Assembly (NCBI RefSeq): GCF_001435585.1
Contig: NZ_AZEC01000007.1
Coordinates: 68,122 to 120,758 of the forward strand
DNA from: Schleiferilactobacillus perolens DSM 12744
Lineage (GTDB): Bacteria > Bacillota > Bacilli > Lactobacillales > Lactobacillaceae
Length of the DNA: 52,637 nucleotides
Reading direction: 5' to 3'
Positions 35,251 through 45,723 of this stretch are shown here, piece after piece. A model generated the notes under the pieces. That model was not told where the DNA came from, made no database searches, and saw nothing but the letters and a program-made list of their open reading frames with translations. How positions within the stretch are numbered: position 1 is the stretch's first letter; each line of letters begins with the position of its first letter. A program made the translations under genes and the position numbers.

Positions 35251-35266
35251 TATTCACGTTTTGCAG

Positions 35267-35292
35267 AGACGTCCTGATGGGCGTCTTTTTTC
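35267..35292 (+). terminator. Terminator after gpmA
   Basis: AGACGTCC-TGAT-GGGCGTCT (one wobble) followed by TTTTTT. Confidence 0.85.
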
Positions 35293-35401
35293 ATGCCTTC
35301 TATCCCACTTTCAGTAAGTTATATTTGGCAAAATTGAATCCAAAATTTGTGTTGGCAATGATATTGTGAAGGTGAAGCTAATGCCAATTGGGGGTTATCT
35401 T

Positions 35402-38338
35402 ATGCGACATAAGAGAGGACTGCGCCAGTGGGTGGCTGGCACGGCAGCTTTATTTGGGATATTGATGATGGTCGCCTTTGCGACACCGGCGAAGGCGGCG
35501 ACGGGTGATGTTCATCCGTTTAATCCGGTGGTCAAGACATTACCAACACCGGTAAAAAATGCAATGGGAACAAATGAATCGGTTGATCAATGGATGCCGG
35601 ATAAGAATTTACAGTACATTGTGTTGGGCGCATTACAAGATGCTGGTGTTAACATCACTGAAACAAATGAAATCACCCAAGCAGACATGCAACAGTTGAC
35701 TTCAATTAATACTGCTATGCCCCAACGGACAGATAAGACTTATTGGCAAGCCATTCAGGATGTCAAAACGTTGAAGGGGTTGGAATACGCAACCAATTTG
35801 ACGCAGTTGACGATTTGTACAGATACAAATTGGAACTTATATTGGACAAACAACACGAGATTTATAATAATTGGCAAACTTGCCGACATTTCTGCATTGA
35901 AAAATTTGTCAAAACTGCAAAGTGTGTCTTTGCAATTCAATCGAATTTCTGACATTTCAGCATTGGCAAACAAATCTCAGTTAACCGACCTCAGTTTGTC
36001 ATACAATGCCATTACAGATGTTTCACCATTAGCCAATGATCCAATTTCGAAATATACAGAGATTGGATTTCAGACGAGTGTTCGTGAAGGAATTGTACTT
36101 AATCCAAACACTAAGGAAATTACGACACCCTCGTATTCTATTAAGAATTTAAAAAATGAGTCTGTCCCTGTGAAGGCCTATTATAAGGCTGATCAGACAA
36201 TTACAAACGCTAATTACCGTGGCTATTATAGAAATTATACATCTACCGCAGATGGCGTTAATGTTGATCCCACAACGCTAAAGTGGACGAATTTACAAAA
36301 AGATGTATCAACCAGCGGCATCGGATTTCTCACCGCTTTTTGGGATGACGATTTCACTTGGTCACCTTATTATACGTTTGCTGGGGCGGTCATCACACCA
36401 TATGAGTTTGATCAATCTGTGGGAAATTTGTTTGTCAACTACCAAACTGATGGCGGACAAGATATCGAACCACAAACAATTTTAACGGGAACGCTCAATG
36501 ATCCTTATGACCTGACGACTAATGGTACTGTGCAAAATACGATTCAGTCCATTAAGAACCAGGGTTATTATCTTGAAAAAGTGAATGGATCCGAGAAGGG
36601 TAATTTCACTGCCGACGGTGCCTCGGTGACATACGTATTCACCAAGACGCCAGCAGCGATTAAAGTGCCTGTTCATTATCTTGATGCAAACAAGAAACCC
36701 ATCGTTGGCCAAGCAGACGGCGAACTCAGCGGTGTACCGACCGACAAGTTATCAGCAGCCGATTTCAAGTCCGCCCAACGGACAATTGCCGGATATGAAT
36801 ATTCCCACGCTGAGGTGGATGGTCAAACGGTCGCTGATCCGACGACATTGACGTATGACCAACTCTCCAAGGGCTTAGACCTGATTTACAATCAAACCGC
36901 CAAAGCCGTCAATGTGAAATACGTTGACGAAAACGGCGATGCCATCAAGGATGCGGCGGGCCAGCCCATCACTGGGGAAGCCACATATCCAGACGGCCAG
37001 TTTGTCGGTCAACCTTACACCACAGAGCAAAAGACGATTGCCGGTTACACCTTTGATAAGGTGGATACCAGCAACGGCGGTTTGCCGGCCACCGGTACTC
37101 TGACGGCGGATGGCGGCACGGTCACCTACATTTATACAAAGAACACGCCGCCGGTGACTCAGGGCACTGTCATTGCAAAATATGTGGATGAGAGCGGCAA
37201 AGAAATTCATGCACCAATTACCACGACGGGTGCGGCGGGCACAGATTACACCACCACTCAGCTCGGTATCACGGGGTATGAATTCAAGAAATTAGCTGAC
37301 GATAGTGCGCCTGTTAAGGGCCAATACACCAACGGCACGCAAACTGTGACATATGTCTATGCGGCGAGCACACCGGTGGAGCAATATGGTCAAGTGATCA
37401 CCCAGTTCAAAGATAGTCTGGGCAACGAGATCCACAATCAGGTCGTGAGTTCCGGCAAGGTCGGGACGAATTATACGACCACACCGGTTACCATTGATGG
37501 TTATACGTATCTGCGGCTGGCCGATGGCAGTGCGGCTCAGACTGGTCTGTACATTAACGGTACTTTGACGGTGACGTATATTTACCAGAAGAACACACCG
37601 CCGGTCACCGAATATGGGACAGTGATTGCCCAGTATGTGGATGATCAAGGTCATACTATTCATGACACGATCACCACCCGCGGACCAGTGGGAACCAACT
37701 ATGCGACGAGCCAATTGGCTGTCGATGGCTACACGTTCAAGCAGGTGGCCGCGGGCAGTGCAGCGGTGACAGGATTGTACGTCAATGGCACATTAACTGT
37801 CACATATGTCTACACAAAGAATTCGGTACCGGTACCCGAACTCAGTAAAGTCATCGCCCGGTATGTGGACGAGCAGGGTAATCCGATCCACGATGAAATC
37901 GTGACGACTGGTAAAGTCGGTGATCCCTATGCGACGAGCCAATTGACGATTAAGGGCTATACCTTCAAGCAATTAGCCAGCGACAGCGCACCAATCTTTG
38001 GGCAGTATCAAAAGGATACCCAGGTTGTCACTTATATTTACAGCAAGATTGATACTGGCGGCGGTGATGACGGCGGCAAGACGCCCGGTACCGGCGGTCA
38101 AGGCGGCGACGAGCAGCCGACGACACCAACTAATCCGACGAAACCCAGTCAACCCGATCAGGGCGGCGGTACGGCGACGAGTCCGGTAGAAACACCGACT
38201 GGCGACAGTCAAACTGCTGGGCAGGCCCGGTTACCGCAAACCGATGAAGATACTGGTTTAACTTCCATGCTGCTGACCATTCTTGGTGTGACATTACTGG
38301 GGATTGCGGCTGTTTCTTACCGTAAATTACGCGATTAA
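35402..38338 (+). CDS. Large LRR-MucBP surface adhesin with LPQTD sorting signal
   Basis: A signal peptide (about 1-33, ending AKAA) precedes an internalin-like leucine-rich region (about 140-205: DISALKNLSKLQSVSLQFNR, ISDISALANKSQLTDLSLSY), a linker domain, and then two longer and five shorter MucBP-type repeats (about 385-895; YVDENGD, YTTEQKTIAGYTF, VTYIYTKN). A Gly/Pro/Thr-rich wall span and the sorting signal LPQTDEDTG, hydrophobic helix and RKLRD tail follow. It should be covalently attached to peptidoglycan and may bind mucin or matrix. Start 35402 follows GGGGGT; an in-frame ATG at 35381 with AAGGTG upstream is an alternative. The LRR part is visibly more AT-rich than the repeats. Confidence 0.85.
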   Translation: MRHKRGLRQWVAGTAALFGILMMVAFATPAKAATGDVHPFNPVVKTLPTPVKNAMGTNESVDQWMPDKNLQYIVLGALQDAGVNITETNEITQADMQQLTSINTAMPQRTDKTYWQAIQDVKTLKGLEYATNLTQLTICTDTNWNLYWTNNTRFIIIGKLADISALKNLSKLQSVSLQFNRISDISALANKSQLTDLSLSYNAITDVSPLANDPISKYTEIGFQTSVREGIVLNPNTKEITTPSYSIKNLKNESVPVKAYYKADQTITNANYRGYYRNYTSTADGVNVDPTTLKWTNLQKDVSTSGIGFLTAFWDDDFTWSPYYTFAGAVITPYEFDQSVGNLFVNYQTDGGQDIEPQTILTGTLNDPYDLTTNGTVQNTIQSIKNQGYYLEKVNGSEKGNFTADGASVTYVFTKTPAAIKVPVHYLDANKKPIVGQADGELSGVPTDKLSAADFKSAQRTIAGYEYSHAEVDGQTVADPTTLTYDQLSKGLDLIYNQTAKAVNVKYVDENGDAIKDAAGQPITGEATYPDGQFVGQPYTTEQKTIAGYTFDKVDTSNGGLPATGTLTADGGTVTYIYTKNTPPVTQGTVIAKYVDESGKEIHAPITTTGAAGTDYTTTQLGITGYEFKKLADDSAPVKGQYTNGTQTVTYVYAASTPVEQYGQVITQFKDSLGNEIHNQVVSSGKVGTNYTTTPVTIDGYTYLRLADGSAAQTGLYINGTLTVTYIYQKNTPPVTEYGTVIAQYVDDQGHTIHDTITTRGPVGTNYATSQLAVDGYTFKQVAAGSAAVTGLYVNGTLTVTYVYTKNSVPVPELSKVIARYVDEQGNPIHDEIVTTGKVGDPYATSQLTIKGYTFKQLASDSAPIFGQYQKDTQVVTYIYSKIDTGGGDDGGKTPGTGGQGGDEQPTTPTNPTKPSQPDQGGGTATSPVETPTGDSQTAGQARLPQTDEDTGLTSMLLTILGVTLLGIAAVSYRKLRD

Positions 38339-38367
38339 CAATTTGATTTAGACACACGCTACGAATT

Positions 38368-38410
38368 GATCCGGCCGACATGCTCATGCATCTGTCGGCC
38401 GGATCTTTTT
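38368..38410 (+). terminator. Terminator after the MucBP adhesin gene
   Basis: GATCCGGCCGACA (38368-38380) pairs perfectly with TGTCGGCCGGATC and is followed by TTTTT. Confidence 0.95.
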
Positions 38411-38526
38411 GTGTGCTGAAAAAGTGAACAGAGCTGTGAAAGAATTCGCAATTGTAAAACTATATTCGTGAAAACGAATTAATTGATAACTGCATGTTGA
38501 CGCGGAGGAAACATCGTTTTAGAATA

Positions 38527-38546
38527 CGGAATGAACATTCATTCCG
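38527..38546. promoter_or_regulatory. Palindromic operator before the tetR gene
   Basis: CGGAATGAA-CA-TTCATTCCG is a perfect 20-bp dyad 32 bases before the GTG start of the TetR-family gene. This size and spacing fit an autoregulatory TetR operator. Confidence 0.7.
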
Positions 38547-38578
38547 AATGAAAATACAAAAAGGGGGAGGTCAGTCCA

Positions 38579-39193
38579 GTGGCGACTTTAACCAGTGATA
38601 AGACGGAAAAGATTTGTCAGGCAGCGCTGCGGTTATTCACCGCCCGAGGGTATGCGGAAACCAATGTACCGTCGATTGCCAAAGCGGCTGGCGTCGGTGT
38701 TGGGACGCTGTATCGGTATTTCAAGAATAAAGAGGGCATTTTCAACACCCTCTTCCAGCAGGTGCTGCGTCACTTCCTGGATGAGTTAGAAATCCGGGTC
38801 CAGCCCAGCGATTCGGTGCAGGACCAATACAGTCAGTTGTTCGATGCTTCTGCGACGCTATTGATCAATTATTCCGCCGAGCTGCATTTTGTCAGTCTTA
38901 ACGCCTTCAACGAGGTGCTGGATAGTACCAGTCGGGAAGCTCGGGAGAAAGTCATTACATACTTCACCGATTTTCTCAAAAACGGCCAGCGCCAAGAGGT
39001 ATTCACGAAGGCCGATCCGGACACGCTGCTGGTCCTGTTGTACGGCAGTGTTGAGATGATGGCCTCCCAGTTATGGATCAAGCACGAATTGTACTCGGAT
39101 CCGGCCGCGGAAACGCGCTTGGTCCACCAAATGAAGAACTTATTATGGAATGCGTTGACAGTGGAGAGGAAGGTTTTTGTTGAAGAAGTTTAG
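38579..39193 (+). CDS. TetR/AcrR-family transcriptional regulator
   Basis: Residues 8-55 hold the TetR helix-turn-helix (ALRLFTARGYAETNVPSIAK, GVGVGTLYRYFKNKEGIFNT). The C-terminal ligand domain is about 145 residues. The start is GTG 38579 with GGGGGAGG upstream. It overlaps the following MMPL transporter gene by 17 bases, so it most likely represses this exporter through the dyad at 38527-38546. Confidence 0.9.
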   Translation: MATLTSDKTEKICQAALRLFTARGYAETNVPSIAKAAGVGVGTLYRYFKNKEGIFNTLFQQVLRHFLDELEIRVQPSDSVQDQYSQLFDASATLLINYSAELHFVSLNAFNEVLDSTSREAREKVITYFTDFLKNGQRQEVFTKADPDTLLVLLYGSVEMMASQLWIKHELYSDPAAETRLVHQMKNLLWNALTVERKVFVEEV

Positions 39194-42100
39194 AGAGAAG
39201 CACACATTCGCCCTCATATTCTGGGTTATCGTGGTGGCTATCGCCATCTTCCTGATGCCCAACGTGACTCAATTGACTCGGGAAAAGGGCGCCATCAAGC
39301 TGCCTAACGATGTGGAAAGCCAAATGGCGACCAGAATCGAAAAACGGGCCAACAATAACAAGACGGTACGGACTTACATTGCCGTTTTCAATAATGGTAA
39401 TGAAAAACTGCCTGCCGACAAGATCGCCGACATTAATCAGGCCATCAAGAATATTCACAGCGTCAAAGGGATGACCGTGCAAAGTATTACGGCACCCAAT
39501 GACAATGCGGAAACTAAGAAACAATTGATCGCCAAGGACAAGACGACTCAGATGGCCATGATCACGGTCAAGGCCTCTGGCAAGGTACAAGATCAGTCGG
39601 CGGCGCTGCGGAAACAAATTAAGAGCAGCGGTTTAAAGACGTACATCACGGGTTCCGATGTCTTGAACGACGACTTTTCAACGATTACTGAAAAAGGGAT
39701 TCAGAAGACCGAAGTCATTGCCATCGTCTTTATCCTGATCGTGTTGATTATCGTCTTCCGATCACCAATCGTCCCGCTGGCGTCATTGGCGACAGTCGGG
39801 GTGGCGTTTATCACCAGCCTGAGCATCGTGATGAACCTGGCCCAATATCAAAACTTCCCGATTTCTAACTTCACCCAAGTCTTCATGGTGGTAGTCCTGT
39901 TTGGGATTGGGACAGATTACAACATTCTGCTCTATAACACGTTCAAGGGTCATCTAGGCGAAGGGCTGGCTGTGGCCGACGCGGTACGGGAAACCCGGCG
40001 CACCGGCGGTCGGACGATTCTTTACTCCGGCTTATCCGTCCTGATTGGCTTCTCTGTTTTGGCCTTGGCGAAGTTCTCCTTCTACCAATCCGCTGTCGGA
40101 GTGGCCGTCGGGGTCGCAGTACTTTTACCGGTCTTGTTGACCTTGAACATGTTCTTCATGGCGACATTGGGTCACAAGCTGTTTTGGCCGAGCAAGACCA
40201 CCAGTGGTGAAGCCGAAAGCAAATTATGGCATGCCTTGAGCAAGGCCGGATTGGCCCAACCCATTCTGGTCGTCGCGGCCATCGTCATTGCGGCGGTACC
40301 ATTTGCGCTGACCATGAATCAAACCTTGAACTTCAATAATGCGGATGAATTACCCGAATCCCTCCCCTCTAAGGTCGGCTACCGCTTGATTCAAAAGCAT
40401 TATTCCAAGGGGATGACCGCGCCTTCGACGATTTATATCGAGAGCAAGACCCCGCTGAATACCCAGGAAGCACTGGGTACGGTGGATGATTTGACCCAAT
40501 ATTTACAAAAAGAGTCCGGTGTCAAAACCGTGGCTTCTGTGACCCAACCCGGTGGCACAAAGATTGGTCAATTGTATTTGAAGAACCAACTGAGCACCGT
40601 GGTCAATGGTTTGGATCAGTCCACTAAGGGGTTGAAACAAATCCAAAGCGGTCTGAAGAGTGCCAATGATCAGCTCACGAAGGCCGATATCAAGGGTTCC
40701 ACAGAGCAGGTGCAAACATTGGCGAATGGGAGTCAACAACTGCAAAGTGGTGCCGGACAACTGGCCAGCGGTGTCACCACTTATACCGCCGGGGTGAACC
40801 AGGTGAACAACGGCGTCAATACGCTGCAAGGTAAGACGCCTACTTTAGCCAGCGGTGTGAGTCAGTTGACGAGCGCCACCCAGCAACTCCAGAGTGGTGC
40901 ATCCACTTTGGCCCAAGGCATCAACCAATACACAGCAGGTGTAAACCAAGTCAATAGCGGTATTGCTTCCATGCAGGGCAAGACGCCAGCACTGACGAAT
41001 GGGGTCAGCCAATTGACCAGTGCCAGCGGTCAGCTCGCGACGGGCATGAAGCAGTTGAACGCCCAGGTGGCCCAAGTCTCCAGCTTAGCCAACCAGCTGA
41101 TTGCACTGGCTAACCAGATTCCTGGCGCAGGCGCCCTGACGGAGCCGGCTCAAGCTGGTCTCAACCAATTGACCAGCGGCATCGGCCAACTGAATACCGG
41201 CGCCAGTCAATTAAATGGCGGCCTTGGCAGCTTGAACGGTCAGCTACCGACATTGACGAACGGTGTCGGCCAACTGTCTGCGGGCAGCCAGCAGCTTGCC
41301 GGTAAGAGCGGTACGCTGGCGAGCGGCGCCAATTCATTGGCCAGCGGCTCTACCCAAGTCAATAGCGGTATGCAAACATTGAATGGCCAGATTCCGGCCT
41401 TGACCAGCGGTGTTAACCAACTGGCACAAGGGACCAACCAATTGGCCAACAATAGCGGCACATTGAATAGCGGTGCCACCTCTGTTTCTTCCGGGACGCA
41501 ACAAGTCAATGCCGGCGTTCAGCAACTGAATACGAAGGTGAAAGCCCTGGCTGTTCAAGTCACCGAACTGCAAAAGGGTCTGTCTAGTGCCGATGATGGT
41601 CTGACGACTTTGGAAAAGGGCAATGCGACGATGAAGTCCTACCTGGATGAGTTGCAAAAGTCCTATATGGGTGATGCGTTCTATATCCCGAAGGAAACCA
41701 TTTCTTCCAAGACATTCAAACCGGCCTTGGATAACTACATGGCCGACGGCAACAAGATCACGACGCTGACGATGGTCTTTAACGGTGATCCAGCTACCTT
41801 GGCTTCTGCCAAGAAGTTGCGTACGATTCAAAGTGACATCAAGGCGAAGTTAAAGCATGGTCCGTTGAAGGATGCTAAAGTCGCTATTGGCGGTCAAACA
41901 TCGCAAACGGCCGATTTGGAAGAACTGGCCAACGGCGACTTCCTGCGGACAGCGGTCATTATGGTCGTCGGGATCGCCATTGCGTTGATGGTCGTCACCC
42001 GGTCCATTATTCAACCCCTGGCGATTCTGGGGACTTTGCTGATGGCGTATGTGACGTCATTAAGCTTGACCCATCTGATTACCGATAAATTACTCGGTGT

Positions 42101-42536
42101 CCCTTTGCTGACTTGGAATACACCGTTCTTCAGTTTCATCATGCTGATCGCCCTTGGGGTGGATTACAGTATCTTCCTGATGATTCGGTTCCGGGATCAG
42201 CGGGGGCAAGAGCCAGCCGTGGACAAACGGATGCTGCATTCTGCGACCGTCATCGGCGCGGTCGTTATCTCGGCTGCCGTCATCCTGAGCGGTACTTTCG
42301 CCGCCTTGATTCCGTCCGGTGTCACGACTTTGATTCAAGTGGCACTAGCCGTGATCATTGGTCTGGTCATCTTGGTGATCACGCTGCCGCTGATGTTATC
42401 AGCGACTGTCCAATGGGTAGCGAAGAGTCAAGCAATGCCAGTCGTGCAGGCAGCTGCACCCAAGGCCACGACACCCGTGGTGGCTAAGCCAACGACACCA
42501 ACCGTAACTGATCACACTGATAAAAATAAGAAGTAA
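39177..42536 (+). CDS. MMPL/RND-type membrane protein with X3-Leu-X2-Gly heptad region
   Basis: The 1119-residue protein has one N-terminal helix, a first extracellular domain (30-170), a six-helix block (about 175-385), a very large extracellular domain (about 390-890) and a second helix block (about 910-1085). The large loop contains many LxxG heptads (LTSATQQLQSGASTLAQGIN, VNSGIASMQGKTP), as in YhgE/Pip and related proteins. MMPL proteins export lipids or other hydrophobic compounds. The start is TTG 39177, or TTG 39180, after GGAAGG within tetR. The tail is Pro/Thr/Lys-rich. Regulation by the upstream TetR protein is likely. Confidence 0.85.
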   Translation: MLKKFREKHTFALIFWVIVVAIAIFLMPNVTQLTREKGAIKLPNDVESQMATRIEKRANNNKTVRTYIAVFNNGNEKLPADKIADINQAIKNIHSVKGMTVQSITAPNDNAETKKQLIAKDKTTQMAMITVKASGKVQDQSAALRKQIKSSGLKTYITGSDVLNDDFSTITEKGIQKTEVIAIVFILIVLIIVFRSPIVPLASLATVGVAFITSLSIVMNLAQYQNFPISNFTQVFMVVVLFGIGTDYNILLYNTFKGHLGEGLAVADAVRETRRTGGRTILYSGLSVLIGFSVLALAKFSFYQSAVGVAVGVAVLLPVLLTLNMFFMATLGHKLFWPSKTTSGEAESKLWHALSKAGLAQPILVVAAIVIAAVPFALTMNQTLNFNNADELPESLPSKVGYRLIQKHYSKGMTAPSTIYIESKTPLNTQEALGTVDDLTQYLQKESGVKTVASVTQPGGTKIGQLYLKNQLSTVVNGLDQSTKGLKQIQSGLKSANDQLTKADIKGSTEQVQTLANGSQQLQSGAGQLASGVTTYTAGVNQVNNGVNTLQGKTPTLASGVSQLTSATQQLQSGASTLAQGINQYTAGVNQVNSGIASMQGKTPALTNGVSQLTSASGQLATGMKQLNAQVAQVSSLANQLIALANQIPGAGALTEPAQAGLNQLTSGIGQLNTGASQLNGGLGSLNGQLPTLTNGVGQLSAGSQQLAGKSGTLASGANSLASGSTQVNSGMQTLNGQIPALTSGVNQLAQGTNQLANNSGTLNSGATSVSSGTQQVNAGVQQLNTKVKALAVQVTELQKGLSSADDGLTTLEKGNATMKSYLDELQKSYMGDAFYIPKETISSKTFKPALDNYMADGNKITTLTMVFNGDPATLASAKKLRTIQSDIKAKLKHGPLKDAKVAIGGQTSQTADLEELANGDFLRTAVIMVVGIAIALMVVTRSIIQPLAILGTLLMAYVTSLSLTHLITDKLLGVPLLTWNTPFFSFIMLIALGVDYSIFLMIRFRDQRGQEPAVDKRMLHSATVIGAVVISAAVILSGTFAALIPSGVTTLIQVALAVIIGLVILVITLPLMLSATVQWVAKSQAMPVVQAAAPKATTPVVAKPTTPTVTDHTDKNKK

Positions 42537-42553
42537 ACCTGAGATTCTTCTAA

Positions 42554-42588
42554 ACGGCATTACCCACTGCGGGTAGTGCCGTTTTTTT
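42554..42588 (+). terminator. Terminator after the MMPL gene
   Basis: ACGGCATTACCC pairs with GGGTAGTGCCGT (one mismatch) and is followed by TTTTTTT. Confidence 0.9.
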
Positions 42589-42692
42589 GATCAATACTGT
42601 GACACCGGTTGTTGTCAAAATGTATTCTTAGCTCGAGAGAGGGTGTAGTACAATGGGTCACATGAATGAATTTTAATGGAGTGCAATAATTA

Positions 42693-45600
42693 ATGGAAAA
42701 ACAGCGAACTCGTCTCACTGTACTTGGTGGGACATTTATTTTAATTTTGACCGGAACCGCTCTCTTAAATATGCTGATATTGAACCGCTCATACGCTTTC
42801 TTTACTTTTTCGGCAGGGAATAGTGTGAAATGGTGGCTGGCTCTGCACATGGGCAGCGTTCTCAGTCAAATGACTATTCCGCTCACATTTTTGTTGGCGG
42901 GATATTTTTGGGCCAACAAACGAGTGTCTGTGGGCACCGCCGCAGCGAGTTGGCTGCGGGGATGGTCATTATTGCTGCTGAGCCTCGTCATTGTATTTGT
43001 GGGCTTCAAAACATTAAGCATGAATGCCATTTTAGAGAGCCTTTTCCCCCTGACCCGCGGTGTCAGCACCGTCTTCAGCGGCATGATTGTGTGCTTGGTG
43101 ACCCAACCATTATTGGTTCGGTGGATTCAGAGGACCAATATCCGATTCCTGACCCTGGTGCTGGGAAGTCTTTGGTTGGTCAGTCTGTTTTGGAACCATT
43201 TCCGTCAAGATGCCAATGACCCAATCAACATTCTCTTAATGGTGGCCTTATTCATGATTGGAATGTTGTTGAGCCGCAGCGGCTGGTGGCAAAAACGATC
43301 GCTGTGGCAATTGGTTGCCATTGGCGGCGCAGCATTGTTAACCATGTGGGCGAGCTTGGGTGTCATGGGTAAAATTTCGTTTTTCCTGTATGGCAATTAT
43401 GATGTAATGGATACTTTTACCAAGCCATTCAGTGTCTTAATGGTGGTGGCCGCCATTGCAGTCACCGTCTTTGTGGGTCGATTGATCCAGCAATCAGAGG
43501 GACGCATGCTCGTGGTCGCGTTGACGATGGCCAATTTAGTCAGTCAAGCGCCTACTTTGAGTGCGTTCATTTCGGATACGATTCAAAACAAGTGGCCTGG
43601 TTTTCTTCATTTCTTATTAACATCGGCAATTTTTGCCGGTGTGTTGGCAGTGGCGTTGTTGGGACTTATATGGGGAACACAACCGGTCTGGACGCGTGTG
43701 GCTGGTCGGTTGGATCAACAGTGGCATTTGACGACTGTTGCGGAATATGCGCGCATTCCGACACGGCTAAACACGTGGGGCAGGGCGGTCTTCAGTCAAC
43801 ATTGGCATCAGTTGGTGGCAGTCGCGGTCTTTTACGTGACGGCATTCGTTTCTTTCTTAAGCATGACGCGGGACGGCTTGGTCGGCGATGGTTTGTTGTC
43901 AAAACGTGAGCCGGTGTTGCCATACTTACTTCTTAAAGACCAAAAGATGATTGTCCTCACCACATTGATGCTGATTGCAGCGTGTGTCGTGCTGCATGTC
44001 ATCACGACGCGCTTTTGGGTTAGCTTCTTACTGGTGGAAGTATCCTACAGCATTTGGACAATCGCCAATCGGATGAAGATTGGGTTGCGTAACGAGTCGG
44101 TCTTACCGGCTGATTTGCACGAATTAAAATCATTACCGGAATTATTTGCCATGGTTGGCACTGCAAAAATCGTTTTGATGATCCTGGCGATTCTGCTTGC
44201 GATCGGTGCAATTGTATTTTTAGAGATACGCCTGCCCCGACCATTGCAAGCAAAATGGCCTGCTCGGATCGGTCTGATCGTTTTGGCTGGTTTAATTTTA
44301 GCGAGTCCGATTCATGTGAACCAAAAAGGCTCGTACGCCAACGCCTTCAACCGCGCTTTTGGCAATGCGGCGGACTTTGTGACGCCAATTAATGGTGTCC
44401 AAACCCATGGCCCGTTATTACAATTCACCAACTCGCTGGATGTTCAGCTCATGGACGAGCCAGATGATTACAGCGCAGAACGTGTGGCGGCTATTGTGCA
44501 AAAATATGCGGCCCAAGCGAAACAAATCAACAAGACTCGAACCGCTAATATTAAAGATCAAACGGTCATTTTCAATCTGAGTGAAAGTTTTGTTGACCCT
44601 AAACGTTTTCCAGATACCCACATCGATGGACAGGACCCGATTCCGAATGTGCGGAAATTGATGAAACAAACTACCAGCGGTTACATGATGAGTGCGGGTT
44701 ACGGTGGTGGTACTGCCAATATGGAATATGAGTCGTTCTCCGGCTTTATCATGAGCGGGTTCACCCATTATTTGGTGCCTTTCACCCAAGTTGTGACGCG
44801 CAGTGGCCGAGCACCGGGCTTTGCTGATGACTTTCCTTCAGGCACGGCGATCCACCCTTACACCGGGTCGTTTTATAACCGACCGCAAGCATACCGCAAG
44901 ATGGGCATCAAGACGTTCAAGTATTTGGGCAGTCAGTATAAGATTATTGATCAAAGCAAAATTCAAAACAGTCCGTACCTTTCTGACAACACCGCTTATG
45001 CCAACGCCCTGCAACAAATCAATCAGGTGGGCGGCGGCCAATTCATGAACCTGGTCACTATGCAAAATCACATGCCCTATGATGCTAGTTTCTACCCAGA
45101 CAACCCGTTCCAAGATACCGTGAGTGGGGCGGCGTTGAGCAACGATGCGATCACTTCCAGCTACGCCACGTATACGTATGGCACCTATGAAACAGACAAA
45201 GCGGTGAAAAAGTTCATCGATGAGATCGACAAAATAAAGAAACCAATCACCTTGGTTTTCTACGGCGATCATTATCCAGCAATTATCGACAATGACTACG
45301 TTTTGAAGGACCCGGTACGGATGCATGCGACAGACTTCTTCATCTATTCTAATAAGGCCAGCCGCGCGCACAACACGAAGTTGAAGAAGACGCATTACAG
45401 CGGGACCAATGATTTTATCCCCATGGTCCTGGAACATTTGAATGCCAAAGTGTCGCCTTATGAAGCCTTGCTGACAGATGTGGATCACGATTTACCCGCA
45501 TTATCCATGCCGGCTGGTACCAAGACCGATGCAGATGGCAATACTGAAAATGTCGTGCAAGGGGTGACTAATAAAGGTAAGCTAGTCACAGTGGATAAGC

Positions 45601-45719
45601 TGACCAAGAAACAAAAACAGCTCTTGGCGGATTACCAAATGATTCAATATGACATTACCTCCGGCAAACAATATTCTTTGAAGGGCAACACCTTCATGAA
45701 GAACCCGGGCGGTAAATGA
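42693..45719 (+). CDS. LTA synthase-family sulfatase-fold protein with an extra N-terminal membrane domain
   Basis: The C-terminal part (about 610-930) is an LTA-synthase-like sulfatase domain: FNLSESFVDPKRFPD (metal site), YGGGTANMEYESFSGF (nucleophile Thr region), MQNHMPYD and FYGDHYPA. These enzymes transfer glycerol phosphate from phosphatidylglycerol to build lipoteichoic acid or related polymers. Normal LtaS has about 650 residues and five helices; here about 340 extra N-terminal residues form about ten more helices that resemble acyltransferase-3-type membrane domains (LALHMGSVLSQMTIPLTFLL, GYFWANKRV). The downstream GT-C glycosyltransferase gene starts four bases after the stop, suggesting joint polymer synthesis and decoration. 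Confidence 0.8.
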   Translation: MEKQRTRLTVLGGTFILILTGTALLNMLILNRSYAFFTFSAGNSVKWWLALHMGSVLSQMTIPLTFLLAGYFWANKRVSVGTAAASWLRGWSLLLLSLVIVFVGFKTLSMNAILESLFPLTRGVSTVFSGMIVCLVTQPLLVRWIQRTNIRFLTLVLGSLWLVSLFWNHFRQDANDPINILLMVALFMIGMLLSRSGWWQKRSLWQLVAIGGAALLTMWASLGVMGKISFFLYGNYDVMDTFTKPFSVLMVVAAIAVTVFVGRLIQQSEGRMLVVALTMANLVSQAPTLSAFISDTIQNKWPGFLHFLLTSAIFAGVLAVALLGLIWGTQPVWTRVAGRLDQQWHLTTVAEYARIPTRLNTWGRAVFSQHWHQLVAVAVFYVTAFVSFLSMTRDGLVGDGLLSKREPVLPYLLLKDQKMIVLTTLMLIAACVVLHVITTRFWVSFLLVEVSYSIWTIANRMKIGLRNESVLPADLHELKSLPELFAMVGTAKIVLMILAILLAIGAIVFLEIRLPRPLQAKWPARIGLIVLAGLILASPIHVNQKGSYANAFNRAFGNAADFVTPINGVQTHGPLLQFTNSLDVQLMDEPDDYSAERVAAIVQKYAAQAKQINKTRTANIKDQTVIFNLSESFVDPKRFPDTHIDGQDPIPNVRKLMKQTTSGYMMSAGYGGGTANMEYESFSGFIMSGFTHYLVPFTQVVTRSGRAPGFADDFPSGTAIHPYTGSFYNRPQAYRKMGIKTFKYLGSQYKIIDQSKIQNSPYLSDNTAYANALQQINQVGGGQFMNLVTMQNHMPYDASFYPDNPFQDTVSGAALSNDAITSSYATYTYGTYETDKAVKKFIDEIDKIKKPITLVFYGDHYPAIIDNDYVLKDPVRMHATDFFIYSNKASRAHNTKLKKTHYSGTNDFIPMVLEHLNAKVSPYEALLTDVDHDLPALSMPAGTKTDADGNTENVVQGVTNKGKLVTVDKLTKKQKQLLADYQMIQYDITSGKQYSLKGNTFMKNPGGK

Positions 45720-45723
45720 TTTA

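Noticed and set aside
38233-38270. LPQTD in place of LPxTG in the MucBP adhesin, suggesting a special sortase
   Set aside because: LPQTDE and the LPQTGE of the protein at 25835-27202 both fit the LPQTxE pattern known from lactobacilli, so one sortase can explain both.
40700-41600. Short regular repeats that might be a CRISPR-like or tandem array
   Set aside because: They lie in frame within the MMPL gene and encode LxxG heptads; there are no unique spacers.
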